Below are positions 8,002-14,938 of a DNA stretch of 64,000 bases, piece after piece. The number at the start of each line of letters is the position of its first letter. Positions within the stretch are counted from its first letter, which is position 1. The position numbers and the translations under genes are program-made. Origin of the DNA: Candidatus Saccharimonadota bacterium. Its GTDB lineage: Bacteria > Patescibacteriota > Saccharimonadia > Saccharimonadales > Saccharimonadaceae. The stretch spans positions 1-64,000 of the forward strand of contig JAFRBH010000008.1 in NCBI GenBank assembly GCA_017404955.1. The letters are read 5' to 3'. The notes below the pieces were generated by a model, which saw only the letters and a program-made list of their open reading frames with translations, ran no database searches and was not told the origin of the DNA.

Positions 8002-9810
8002 ATGAGTAATATATTAATAATTGGGAATATTCTAAAAGATGTTTATCTAAGATTAGATGAACGCCAAAATAATTTTGAAATCGACCAAAGCGGTACGCCT
8101 TGGCTTGATTTAGGTTTTGATGGGAGTTCATATCACTTCTTCCGCAGAACCAGTATTTATGGTGGGGCAGCAGTAGCGCTGGAAGTGTTAAATCGTTTCG
8201 ATTTTTCCGCACGCATTGCTGGTGCTAAACTTGGATTCGCCGGTGGTTCGATCGTATCCAATAACCAGAAAGCTGACGACTATCGTTATATGCTTTGTCA
8301 TGGTAATAAAATTTCCTACATTGTACCGAATCAACGCACTGAGACTAAATGGGCAATGCCAGATGAGGCAATTGACTGGGTGTTTGTGGATCGTTCAGCT
8401 GGAATTTCTGACGCTTTAGTAAAAGAACTTAAGAAATTTTTAGCTATTTCCAACAAAACTCGCTTGGCTTTCTATGTACCTAAAGATTTAACTGCTGCTG
8501 ATAAAGATTTGATTGAAATGGCGGAAATGATCTTTACCGATGATGAATTACCAGAGCTAAAAGACAAAGGCTCTGTTTGTTACATTTCTGATTCGGAAAT
8601 TTCCCTCAATGGTCATTCTAAAACTTGGCGTATTGAACGCACAGATTTAATGACTCATCTTACTGTTCATTCCATTATCGCTGCAACTGTATTCGGTGCT
8701 CTTACCAAGGGTATGTCCGTAGAAGATGCTTTACGCTACGCTAAAGTCAATGCTGAAGGTTCTTCCCTTTCTGGCACCATGCCAATTGAAAAAATTAAAG
8801 AGATTGCTGATAATCAGAAGATCGAGGAAACCGATATTCGTTTAGTTGCTGCAACTATGATGACTAACGGAAAAGGCATTCTTGCTGCGGATGAATCTGG
8901 CGGCAATATTCACCAAAAATTTGAAGGCCTAATGATTTCTGACGATGAAAAACATCGCCGCGACTATCGCAATTTGCTTCTTTCTACCCCAGAACTAGAG
9001 CGCTACGTCAATGCTGTAATTTTGTTTGATGAAACTACCAAACAAAAGTGTGATGACGGCAGAGATTTTGTTTCTTATCTTACTGCGCATGGAATTGTTC
9101 CGGGCGTGAAAGTCGATGAAGGCCTAGAAAACTTCCCAGACTCTGATGAGAAATATACTAAGGGTCTAGACGGTCTTAAGAAACGCCTACCAGAATATTA
9201 TTCTCGAGGACTTCGCTTCTGCAAATGGCGTGCAGCCTTCGATATTGACCTTGGCAAACCTTCTGATATGGCAATTCTTAAGAACTGTCAAATCCTGGCC
9301 GAGTATGCAAAAGCTTGCCAAGATAACAACTTAGTACCAATTGTTGAACCGGAAGTTCAATATGATGGCAATTATACTTTGCAACAAAGCGCTGACACTA
9401 CTGCCAAAATTCTTGATATCTTGTTTGACGAACTTTCTAAAGCTGGGGTAAAGCTAGATGCAACTATTCTCAAAGTCAATATGATATTGGCTGGCAAGAA
9501 ATATCCGATTCAATCTACGCCAGAAGAAGTCGGTCGCGAAACTGCTAATGTGCTCAAAAATCATGTTCCGGAAAATATTGCTGGTGTCGTATTCTTGTCT
9601 GGGGGCCAGACTGTAGAACAAGCTACCGAGAATCTACAAGCTATTGTCAATAATGGACCATTCCCTTGGCCGCTAACTTTCTCATTCTCTCGTGCCTTGC
9701 AAATGCCAGCACTAGAAACTTGGAAAGGTGACAATAATAAAATTGGTGTTGCGCAAGATGCATTCAAAGCACGCCTTGTTGCTAACACTGAAGCATTGAA
9801 GAAAAAGTAA
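8002..9810 (+). CDS. Fusion: PfkB-like kinase domain + class I fructose-bisphosphate aldolase
   Basis: 602 residues. Residues 1 to about 262 resemble the ribokinase/PfkB fold: GGAA at 54-57, and a C-terminal helix pair with SVEDALRYAKVNAEGSS at 239-255. The catalytic DTGAGD anion-hole motif is lost; HLTVHSIIAA (219-228) stands there, with His223 in the place of the catalytic Asp. Residues about 275-602 are a complete class I aldolase: AADES (D297), K370, K408 (FCKWR), IVEPE (447-451) and Schiff-base Lys491 (ILKVNM), plus FLSGGQ (531-536) and FSFSRALQ. The aldolase half splits fructose-1,6-bisphosphate in glycolysis. The N-terminal half may be a regulatory sugar-phosphate sensor, or less likely a divergent kinase. 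Confidence 0.88.
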   Translation: MSNILIIGNILKDVYLRLDERQNNFEIDQSGTPWLDLGFDGSSYHFFRRTSIYGGAAVALEVLNRFDFSARIAGAKLGFAGGSIVSNNQKADDYRYMLCHGNKISYIVPNQRTETKWAMPDEAIDWVFVDRSAGISDALVKELKKFLAISNKTRLAFYVPKDLTAADKDLIEMAEMIFTDDELPELKDKGSVCYISDSEISLNGHSKTWRIERTDLMTHLTVHSIIAATVFGALTKGMSVEDALRYAKVNAEGSSLSGTMPIEKIKEIADNQKIEETDIRLVAATMMTNGKGILAADESGGNIHQKFEGLMISDDEKHRRDYRNLLLSTPELERYVNAVILFDETTKQKCDDGRDFVSYLTAHGIVPGVKVDEGLENFPDSDEKYTKGLDGLKKRLPEYYSRGLRFCKWRAAFDIDLGKPSDMAILKNCQILAEYAKACQDNNLVPIVEPEVQYDGNYTLQQSADTTAKILDILFDELSKAGVKLDATILKVNMILAGKKYPIQSTPEEVGRETANVLKNHVPENIAGVVFLSGGQTVEQATENLQAIVNNGPFPWPLTFSFSRALQMPALETWKGDNNKIGVAQDAFKARLVANTEALKKK

Positions 9811-9844
9811 CTTTACTACGAATTTTTCAACGTTCTCCTCACGT

Positions 9845-9928
9845 CCAATAAAAAATAAGTTTTCTAGGCAAGTCTGCGCCGGAATTATCAGTTCCGTGCT
9901 CGACTTGTAGAAAACTTATTTTTATTGG
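9845..9928. terminator. Long inverted repeat, probable bidirectional terminator
   Basis: Arms CCAATAAAAAATAAGTTTTC and GAAAACTTATTTTTATTGG enclose CAAGTC/GACTTG and an inner CGGAA/TTCCG hairpin, giving a stem of about 28 pairs. Weaker pairing continues outward on both sides. It lies between the convergent aldolase and bL25 genes and is A/T-flanked on both strands, so it can serve both. Confidence 0.7.
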
Positions 9929-9967
9929 GTTCGTCGAGATGTTTCGAAATTCTGTAGCAAAGCTACT

Positions 9968-10693
9968 TTATTCAGACTTCTCTTCAGACTTAGCCTCTTC
10001 GCCGCCTTCAGCAGCTTCTTCAGGCTTACTACCATTGTCAGAAGGAACATCGGCAGCTTCAGTGGTTTCACCAGCAGCAGCAGCTTCCTTAGCGGCAGCC
10101 TCTTCAGCCTCACGCTGAGCAGCCACGACAGCAGGGTCGTAAAGACTTGCGACTACCTGGTCGCCACTTAGTTCCTTGTCAGCTAGCTCAACACCAGCTG
10201 GAAGTTCAAGATCGGCAACAGTAAGTTTGTCGTCGATATCAGCGAGTTTAGAAGCATCAACAGTGATTTCTTTTGGAAGATCAGCAGGTTTAGCTTTAAC
10301 GTCAATCTCTTCAAGAGCTTGAGTGTAGACATAGTGAAGTTTGTTAGCTTCAGAAGTTTCGTAGCCGACAATAACGATAGGTGTAGTAGCTTCAACTGGC
10401 TTATCAGCAGATACGGCTTGGAGCTCAACATTTACAATTTTACGAGAAACTGGGTCAACAGCAATATCTTTAACGATGACCATGTATGGTTTTTTATCAA
10501 CGGTAATATCAATAGTGGAGTGGTAACCAGCAGCTCTCAAAACTTTTTCAGTGTCATTGTAAGCGGACTGGGCCAAGACAGGCTCATTTCCATCACCATA
10601 AACTACGGATGGAATAAAACCATCAGCGCGAAGCTTAGCAACTTTCTTGCCAGAAACAGTGCGCTTTTCTAGAGACAATTTATTGTCAGACAT
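9968..10693 (-). CDS. rplY: Large-subunit ribosomal protein bL25, long (CTC/TL5) form
   Basis: 241 residues. The N-terminal 5S-rRNA-binding domain is clear: SLEKRTVSGKKVAKLRADGF, PSVVYGDGNEPV, then VIVKDIAVDPVSRKIVNVEL. The C-terminal beta domain of the CTC type follows up to about residue 190. The last 50 residues are very acidic and Ala/Glu-rich (low complexity), probably disordered. The ribosome site is TTAAGGAAATAAT before ATG. It stabilises 5S rRNA in the central protuberance of the ribosome. Confidence 0.93.
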   Translation of the reverse strand: MSDNKLSLEKRTVSGKKVAKLRADGFIPSVVYGDGNEPVLAQSAYNDTEKVLRAAGYHSTIDITVDKKPYMVIVKDIAVDPVSRKIVNVELQAVSADKPVEATTPIVIVGYETSEANKLHYVYTQALEEIDVKAKPADLPKEITVDASKLADIDDKLTVADLELPAGVELADKELSGDQVVASLYDPAVVAAQREAEEAAAKEAAAAGETTEAADVPSDNGSKPEEAAEGGEEAKSEEKSE

Positions 10694-10770
10694 ATTATTT
10701 CCTTAAAAATTAATTGTTATTAACTTAACTTCCCTATATTTTACCGCATTTTCGCAGGAATTGCAAGGGG

Positions 10771-12555
10771 TTACAGAGTCTTTTTCTTCTTTTCACGAGT
10801 AAAGAATTTGAGTCTGTCACCAACGGCAAGGTTTATCTTATGTTCAGTTTTAAGAGCTAAGCCACCGATTTCACCAGAGACAAGTTCATTTACATCCATT
10901 TTTTCCTTTTGGACACTTACTACTTCAACTTCACCAATTTCTTCCTTATTGTGAAATGCACGGGCTAACATACCAGCAGAGACTTTACCTTTTAGCATCT
11001 CGCCACCAGCAATAATAGAAGTTTTCTCGGTACGAAACACACCTTCGACTTTCATTTCGCCAGTATCCTCCTCTACAATCTCGGCATCAAGCAAATCTTC
11101 CATCGAATGTTTAGCATCATCAAGAAGCTCATAAATTACCTTGTAACAGCGAATTGGTACGCCATCGCGTGCAGCCATCTTAGCGATGTTAGTTGGTACA
11201 GTGACATTGAAACCATAAATTACGGTATTCTCGCCATTTGCCATATAGACATCATTTTCGGTAATATCACCTACGCCAGTAGCAACAATATTTAAAGTAA
11301 TCTCTCCTTTAGTATCAATCATTTTAAGACTATCAACTACGGAAGTAACCGAACCAAGTACATCGCCTTTGATTAAAACGTTAAAGACCTTGGAATTATC
11401 GGCAGTGTTCATCATACGGAGAAGGTCGGAAGAAGTTACGTTGGCAGAAGCAGAAGCGTCAGCTGTAGCGTTGGCATTAAGTAACGCCATCTTACGTGCA
11501 GTCTTCTCGTCTGCAACTTCGATAAACTTGTCACCAAAATCTGGAAGCTCTTTGAAGCCAGTCACGGTAACTGGAGTGCTAGGTGTAGCTTTGCCTTTTG
11601 GTTTGCCTTTAAAATCTACCATAGTCCTAATCTTAGCGTAAGTAGAGCCAGCAACGATAAATTCGCCAGTCTTGAGCTCGCCACCAGTAACTAAGAGATT
11701 CACTACGGAGCCTTTACCGACTTCCATGTGGCTCTCAATCACCAAGCCCTCAGCCGGAATATCAACATCAGCCTTTAGTTCCTCCATATCAGCAATGAGC
11801 AAAATCATATCAAGAAGCTTATCAAGATTCTGATTCATTTTAGCAGAAATTGGCACCATAGTAATATCGCCGCCCCATTCTTCTGGCTGAAGCCCATGTT
11901 GAGCAAGATCGGCCATAGTACGTGGAATGTCAGCACCTTCACGGTCAATCTTATTAATAGCAACGATTATTTTGGCGTTAGCTCCTTGAGCAAATTTGAT
12001 AGCTTCAATAGTCTGTGGTTTGACGCCATCATCGGCTGCTACCACAATCACGACAATATCAGTAAGCATTGCACCGTGCTGACGAATAGCGGCAAAGGCT
12101 TCGTGGCCTGGCGTATCAAGAAAAGTGATTTTCCTACCATCATGCTCAAGCTGATACGCAGAAATATGTTGAGTAATACCGCCAGCCTCAGCTTCAACAG
12201 TTTTCTTATTTAGAAGTGTATCAAGCAAAGTAGTTTTACCGTGATCAACATGTCCCATCACTGCTACGACCGGTGGGCGTTCCACGGCTTTATCCGAGAG
12301 TTCATGGGTTTCGTTGGAAATTTTGGTGGCAGAATTTTTCTTCTCCAATTTTACGCCTTCAATTCCTAACTCATCGATAATAATTGCTGCGGTGTCATAG
12401 TCAAGACGCTGATTGATGGTTGCTACAATGCCCTCTTTAAATAACTGACCAATCAGCGTAGTCACCGTAAGGCCAAGAGCATTAGCGAGCTCATCGACGG
12501 TAATGGAACCAGCGATTTGAATCACTTTTTCTGGATTTTTCTGATTTTCGCTCAC
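10771..12555 (-). CDS. infB: Translation initiation factor IF-2, compact form
   Basis: GTPase that brings initiator tRNA to the ribosome and joins the subunits. 594 residues, much shorter than E. coli IF-2 (890) because only one IF2_N domain (about 1-70) precedes the G domain. G1 is GHVDHGKTTLLD, G3 is DTPGHEAF, G4 is NKID. Domains II, III and the C-terminal fMet-tRNA-binding domain follow. The ribosome site AAAGGAGCAAAG precedes the ATG. IF-2 is the factor most associated with starting leaderless messages, which seem common here. Confidence 0.96.
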   Translation of the reverse strand: MSENQKNPEKVIQIAGSITVDELANALGLTVTTLIGQLFKEGIVATINQRLDYDTAAIIIDELGIEGVKLEKKNSATKISNETHELSDKAVERPPVVAVMGHVDHGKTTLLDTLLNKKTVEAEAGGITQHISAYQLEHDGRKITFLDTPGHEAFAAIRQHGAMLTDIVVIVVAADDGVKPQTIEAIKFAQGANAKIIVAINKIDREGADIPRTMADLAQHGLQPEEWGGDITMVPISAKMNQNLDKLLDMILLIADMEELKADVDIPAEGLVIESHMEVGKGSVVNLLVTGGELKTGEFIVAGSTYAKIRTMVDFKGKPKGKATPSTPVTVTGFKELPDFGDKFIEVADEKTARKMALLNANATADASASANVTSSDLLRMMNTADNSKVFNVLIKGDVLGSVTSVVDSLKMIDTKGEITLNIVATGVGDITENDVYMANGENTVIYGFNVTVPTNIAKMAARDGVPIRCYKVIYELLDDAKHSMEDLLDAEIVEEDTGEMKVEGVFRTEKTSIIAGGEMLKGKVSAGMLARAFHNKEEIGEVEVVSVQKEKMDVNELVSGEIGGLALKTEHKINLAVGDRLKFFTREKKKKTL

Positions 12556-12674
12556 TTTGCTCCTTTCTTTTTATAAATGCGCTAAAAATAACACACAAAA
12601 TTACCTCTTTATTCTACCACACTTCGCAAAAAATGCCAATTTATTTTTTAACTATTCCATTTTTTAGAAAAGTA

Positions 12675-12683
12675 TGTTATAAT
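12675..12683 (+). promoter_or_regulatory. Extended -10 promoter of the anchored Pro/Glu protein
   Basis: TGTTATAAT, then a 6-base spacer (AAATAT) and the ATG at 12690. The position rejects an upstream in-frame start at 12633, which would lie ahead of the promoter. Confidence 0.65.
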
Positions 12684-12689
12684 AAATAT

Positions 12690-13274
12690 ATGGAATCTAT
12701 GGGTAATGGAGAAAAGAAGACAATTATTGCTATCAGGCTGCTCTCTGCTGCTGTATTAATTTTTGTGTTTGCTGGTGCTACCGCCATTAAAAAGCCCATT
12801 CGCGGTTCAAATGATAACAAAAATCTCTTTGAAATTGCATTCTTAGATGAAGTTAATAGAAAAACTTCTGATGATACTATAGCTAAGGAGAATGATGATC
12901 CAGAAGTACCTGCAACTGCAACTCCAGAAGAGAAAACTGAGGAAAAAGTCGAGGAGAAAGTCGAGGAGAAACCGGTAGCTGAGGAAGCTTCTCCGCAAGC
13001 TACCCCACAATATACTACCAAGACTATCAAAGCTAATACCTCTAATGCCTCAACCCCAGTAAGCCATCCTAGCCCAAATCACCCAGCAAATTATGATGCT
13101 GGCTCTCCATATGCCGGACAAGTTTATGTCGATGGTGGTGAAGCTCCAGAGCTCCACAATCCAACTTATTATGATATTCCCGGCGGCAACCCAAATGTGG
13201 TAGTCGAAGAGCCCGAACCAGTTGCCCCAACTCCAGTTGAAGACCCTGAAGAGAAACCAGAAAATCTTGAATAA
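12690..13274 (+). CDS. Membrane-anchored Pro/Glu-rich protein of unknown function
   Basis: 194 residues from the ATG at 12690. A single hydrophobic segment (about residues 13-28, LLSAAVLIFVFAGATAI) acts as an uncleaved anchor or signal. The rest is low complexity: TPEEKTEEKVEEKVEEKP repeats, then a Ser/Thr/Asn/Pro-rich stretch and a Pro/Glu tail. Likely extracellular and extended, for instance a wall-spanning linker. I do not recognise a family. Confidence 0.7.
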   Translation: MESMGNGEKKTIIAIRLLSAAVLIFVFAGATAIKKPIRGSNDNKNLFEIAFLDEVNRKTSDDTIAKENDDPEVPATATPEEKTEEKVEEKVEEKPVAEEASPQATPQYTTKTIKANTSNASTPVSHPSPNHPANYDAGSPYAGQVYVDGGEAPELHNPTYYDIPGGNPNVVVEEPEPVAPTPVEDPEEKPENLE

Positions 13275-13278
13275 TTAA

Positions 13279-13307
13279 AGCGCAGTCCGAGGGTTGCGCT
13301 TTTTTGA
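13279..13307 (+). terminator. Rho-independent terminator
   Basis: AAGCGCA-GTCCGAGGGT-TGCGCTT followed by TTTT, directly after the anchored protein gene. Confidence 0.85.
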
Positions 13308-13349
13308 TTTCAGGTGTATAATTAATCGTACATACATACAGGTTCTTAT

Positions 13350-13424
13350 TCCCCGGTAGCTCAATGGTGGAGCAAGAAGCTGTTAACTTCGAGGTTACTG
13401 GTTCGAGTCCAGTCCGGGGAGCCA
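13350..13424 (+). tRNA. tRNA-Asn (GTT)
   Basis: 75 bases with CCA encoded. Acceptor TCCCCGG/CCGGGGA, discriminator G, D stem GCTC/GAGC, anticodon loop CTGTTAA, T arm CTGGTTCGAGTCCAG. One A-G mismatch at the base of the anticodon stem. A TGTATAATTAATCG -10-like element lies about 30 bases upstream. Confidence 0.93.
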
Positions 13425-13433
13425 AGTTGTATG

Positions 13434-13461
13434 CAAAAATAACCCTTCAAGGGTTATTTTA
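13434..13461. terminator. Bidirectional terminator
   Basis: AAAATAACCC-TTCAA-GGGTTATTTT between tRNA-Asn and the oppositely oriented DUF1653 gene; T-rich on both strands. Confidence 0.85.
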
Positions 13462-13710
13462 TTTTGCAATGCTTTCGATGTCTTGAAGCTCAAAGCGATA
13501 TTTCTGTTTCGCGTCCGGGTATTTCTTGTGGTCTACTTCTTCAAAGAACATATCGTACGGTCGACACCATAAACGATTCTCACCATATAGAGCGCGGTAA
13601 GCTACCATTTTTTCTCCAGTTTCAGAATGGTAAATAACATCTTCCAGCAGATATAAATCGCCCTTAAAATGCCTATAGATTCCGTGGATTTTTAGTCTAT
13701 CATTCTCCAT
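13459..13710 (-). CDS. DUF1653 domain protein
   Basis: 83 residues, almost entirely the DUF1653 domain: GIYRHFKGDLYLLEDV, HSETGEKMVAYRALYG, LWCRPYDMFFEEV. The domain is widespread in bacteria with no established biochemical role. The ATG at 13710 is 6 bases after TGATATAAT, so the message is predicted leaderless. Confidence 0.9.
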   Translation of the reverse strand: MENDRLKIHGIYRHFKGDLYLLEDVIYHSETGEKMVAYRALYGENRLWCRPYDMFFEEVDHKKYPDAKQKYRFELQDIESIAK

Positions 13711-13716
13711 ATATTT

Positions 13717-13725
13717 ATTATATCA
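13717..13725 (-). promoter_or_regulatory. Extended -10 promoter of the DUF1653 gene
   Basis: TGATATAAT on the minus strand, spacer AAATAT, then the ATG at 13710. Confidence 0.65.
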
Positions 13726-13757
13726 AAAAGTCCCACTCTTAATGGTGGGACTTTTTT
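13724..13757 (-). terminator. Terminator of rpsA
   Basis: AAAAAGTCCCAC-loop-GTGGGACTTTTTT, 10 bases after the rpsA stop. On the minus strand the right arm runs into TTTTTGATA, so the U-tract of this terminator abuts the next gene's promoter. Confidence 0.85.
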
Positions 13758-13767
13758 AGATTTTGAC

Positions 13768-14832
13768 TTATGCTACAGTCAAAGAAATCTTGCGGCCTTC
13801 ACGGTCGATATCTAGAACTTTAAATTCTTTACGCTCATTCAAGGTAAAGACTTTTTCTGGATCGACATCGTTGCCATCACCAAGTTCAGAAACATGAACT
13901 AAGGCTTCTACAGCTGGGGAAATTTGAACGAAAGCACCAAATGGAGTAATACGAGTAACAGTTCCTTCTACTTTGCTTCCCTTCTTTAAACCTTCAACTT
14001 CAGATAGCCATGGATCTTCCTTGAGTTGTTTCATAGAAAGGCTGAGGCGTTCTTTATCAATTGCGATAATCTTTGCCTCGATAGTATCACCTGGCTTGAC
14101 GTAGTCAGCAGGGTTATTCACGCGTTCCCAAGAAATTTCAGAAATGTGGATTAAGCCCTCGATGCCATCGACATTTACAAATACGCCGAAATCAACTACA
14201 CCGGTAACTAGGCCCTTGATCACATCGCCGACTTTCATTTCTGCAAAGCGGGCAGAGAGAGCATCCTTAACAGCTTCCTTTTCAGAGAAGATAAGTTTAT
14301 TGTCTTTCTTAGATGCATCAAGAATGCGAACTTTGATAGGTTTACCAACAAGAGAATTAAGTCTCTGTAGGATTTCATCCTTATCAGCAGATCCAACGCG
14401 TGGGTAGTGCTCAGCAGAAAGTTGAGAAACTGGTAAGAAACCACGAATTCCTTCGTATTCTACAAGCAAACCGCCGCGATTAGCATCAAATGGAGTAACT
14501 TCTACGATTTCGCCAGCTTCAAGTTTGCCAGAAATTTCATCCCAGCCTTTATCCTTGACGGCTTTTCTCATTGATAGAAGTACCATGCCATCGTCCATCT
14601 CTGCATCGATTACGGATGCGGTTACTTCTTGACCGACTTCCATATCGCGAGAGAAAGCAGCCTCTCTTCTTGGTACCATTCCTACGCCATTAGCGCCGAG
14701 ATCAACCAAAATCTCGTGTTTTTTAACTGACATCACCTTTCCTTCGACGGTGTCACCAGTTACAATTTGTTTGACTTTGTCGCCAGATTTTTCTAGCAAC
14801 TCGTCCATTGTCATTTTTGTGGCTTTAGCCAT
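13768..14832 (-). CDS. rpsA: Small-subunit ribosomal protein bS1 (four S1 domains)
   Basis: 354 residues from the ATG at 14832. It has four S1 RNA-binding repeats, for example GDTVEGKVMSVKKHEILVDL, GDVIKGLVTGVVDFGVFVNV and GSKVEGTVTRITPFGAFVQI, compared with six in E. coli. It binds mRNA at the ribosome. The start is set by MAKATKMTMDELLE and the ribosome site AAAGGAAGGAATAATT. An upstream in-frame codon at 14898 lies inside the leader hairpin and is not used. Transcribed from 14930-14938 with a structured leader of about 90 bases, which may be the site of autogenous control. Confidence 0.93.
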   Translation of the reverse strand: MAKATKMTMDELLEKSGDKVKQIVTGDTVEGKVMSVKKHEILVDLGANGVGMVPRREAAFSRDMEVGQEVTASVIDAEMDDGMVLLSMRKAVKDKGWDEISGKLEAGEIVEVTPFDANRGGLLVEYEGIRGFLPVSQLSAEHYPRVGSADKDEILQRLNSLVGKPIKVRILDASKKDNKLIFSEKEAVKDALSARFAEMKVGDVIKGLVTGVVDFGVFVNVDGIEGLIHISEISWERVNNPADYVKPGDTIEAKIIAIDKERLSLSMKQLKEDPWLSEVEGLKKGSKVEGTVTRITPFGAFVQISPAVEALVHVSELGDGNDVDPEKVFTLNERKEFKVLDIDREGRKISLTVA

Positions 14833-14923
14833 ATTATAATTATTCCTTCCTTTAGGCCCGTTCAAAGAGATTCTTGTGTCCACCAAGGCACAATACAAAA
14901 ATATCTTTGAACGAGCCCAAGAT
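14833..14923 (-). promoter_or_regulatory. Structured 5' leader of rpsA
   Basis: Minus-strand arms CGTTCAAAGA and TCTTTGAACG pair perfectly, extended by GGGC/GGCC-type pairs (outer arms 14855-14870 and 14903-14918). A nested TTGTG/CACAA stem encloses a loop containing CCTTGGTGGA. The outer stem ends just before the AAAGGAAGG ribosome site. Known rpsA genes in other bacteria are self-regulated through leader structure; that this one is too is inference. Confidence 0.5.
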
Positions 14924-14929
14924 AGATTA

Positions 14930-14938
14930 ATTATAGCA
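14930..14938 (-). promoter_or_regulatory. Extended -10 promoter of rpsA
   Basis: TGCTATAAT on the minus strand, overlapping the last codons of uvrA. Predicted transcription start near 14923, leaving a long leader, unlike the leaderless genes. Confidence 0.6.

Noticed and set aside
13069-13425. An open frame on the minus strand beginning MAPRTGLEPVTSK
   Set aside because: It is the reverse reading of tRNA-Asn and the anchored protein gene.
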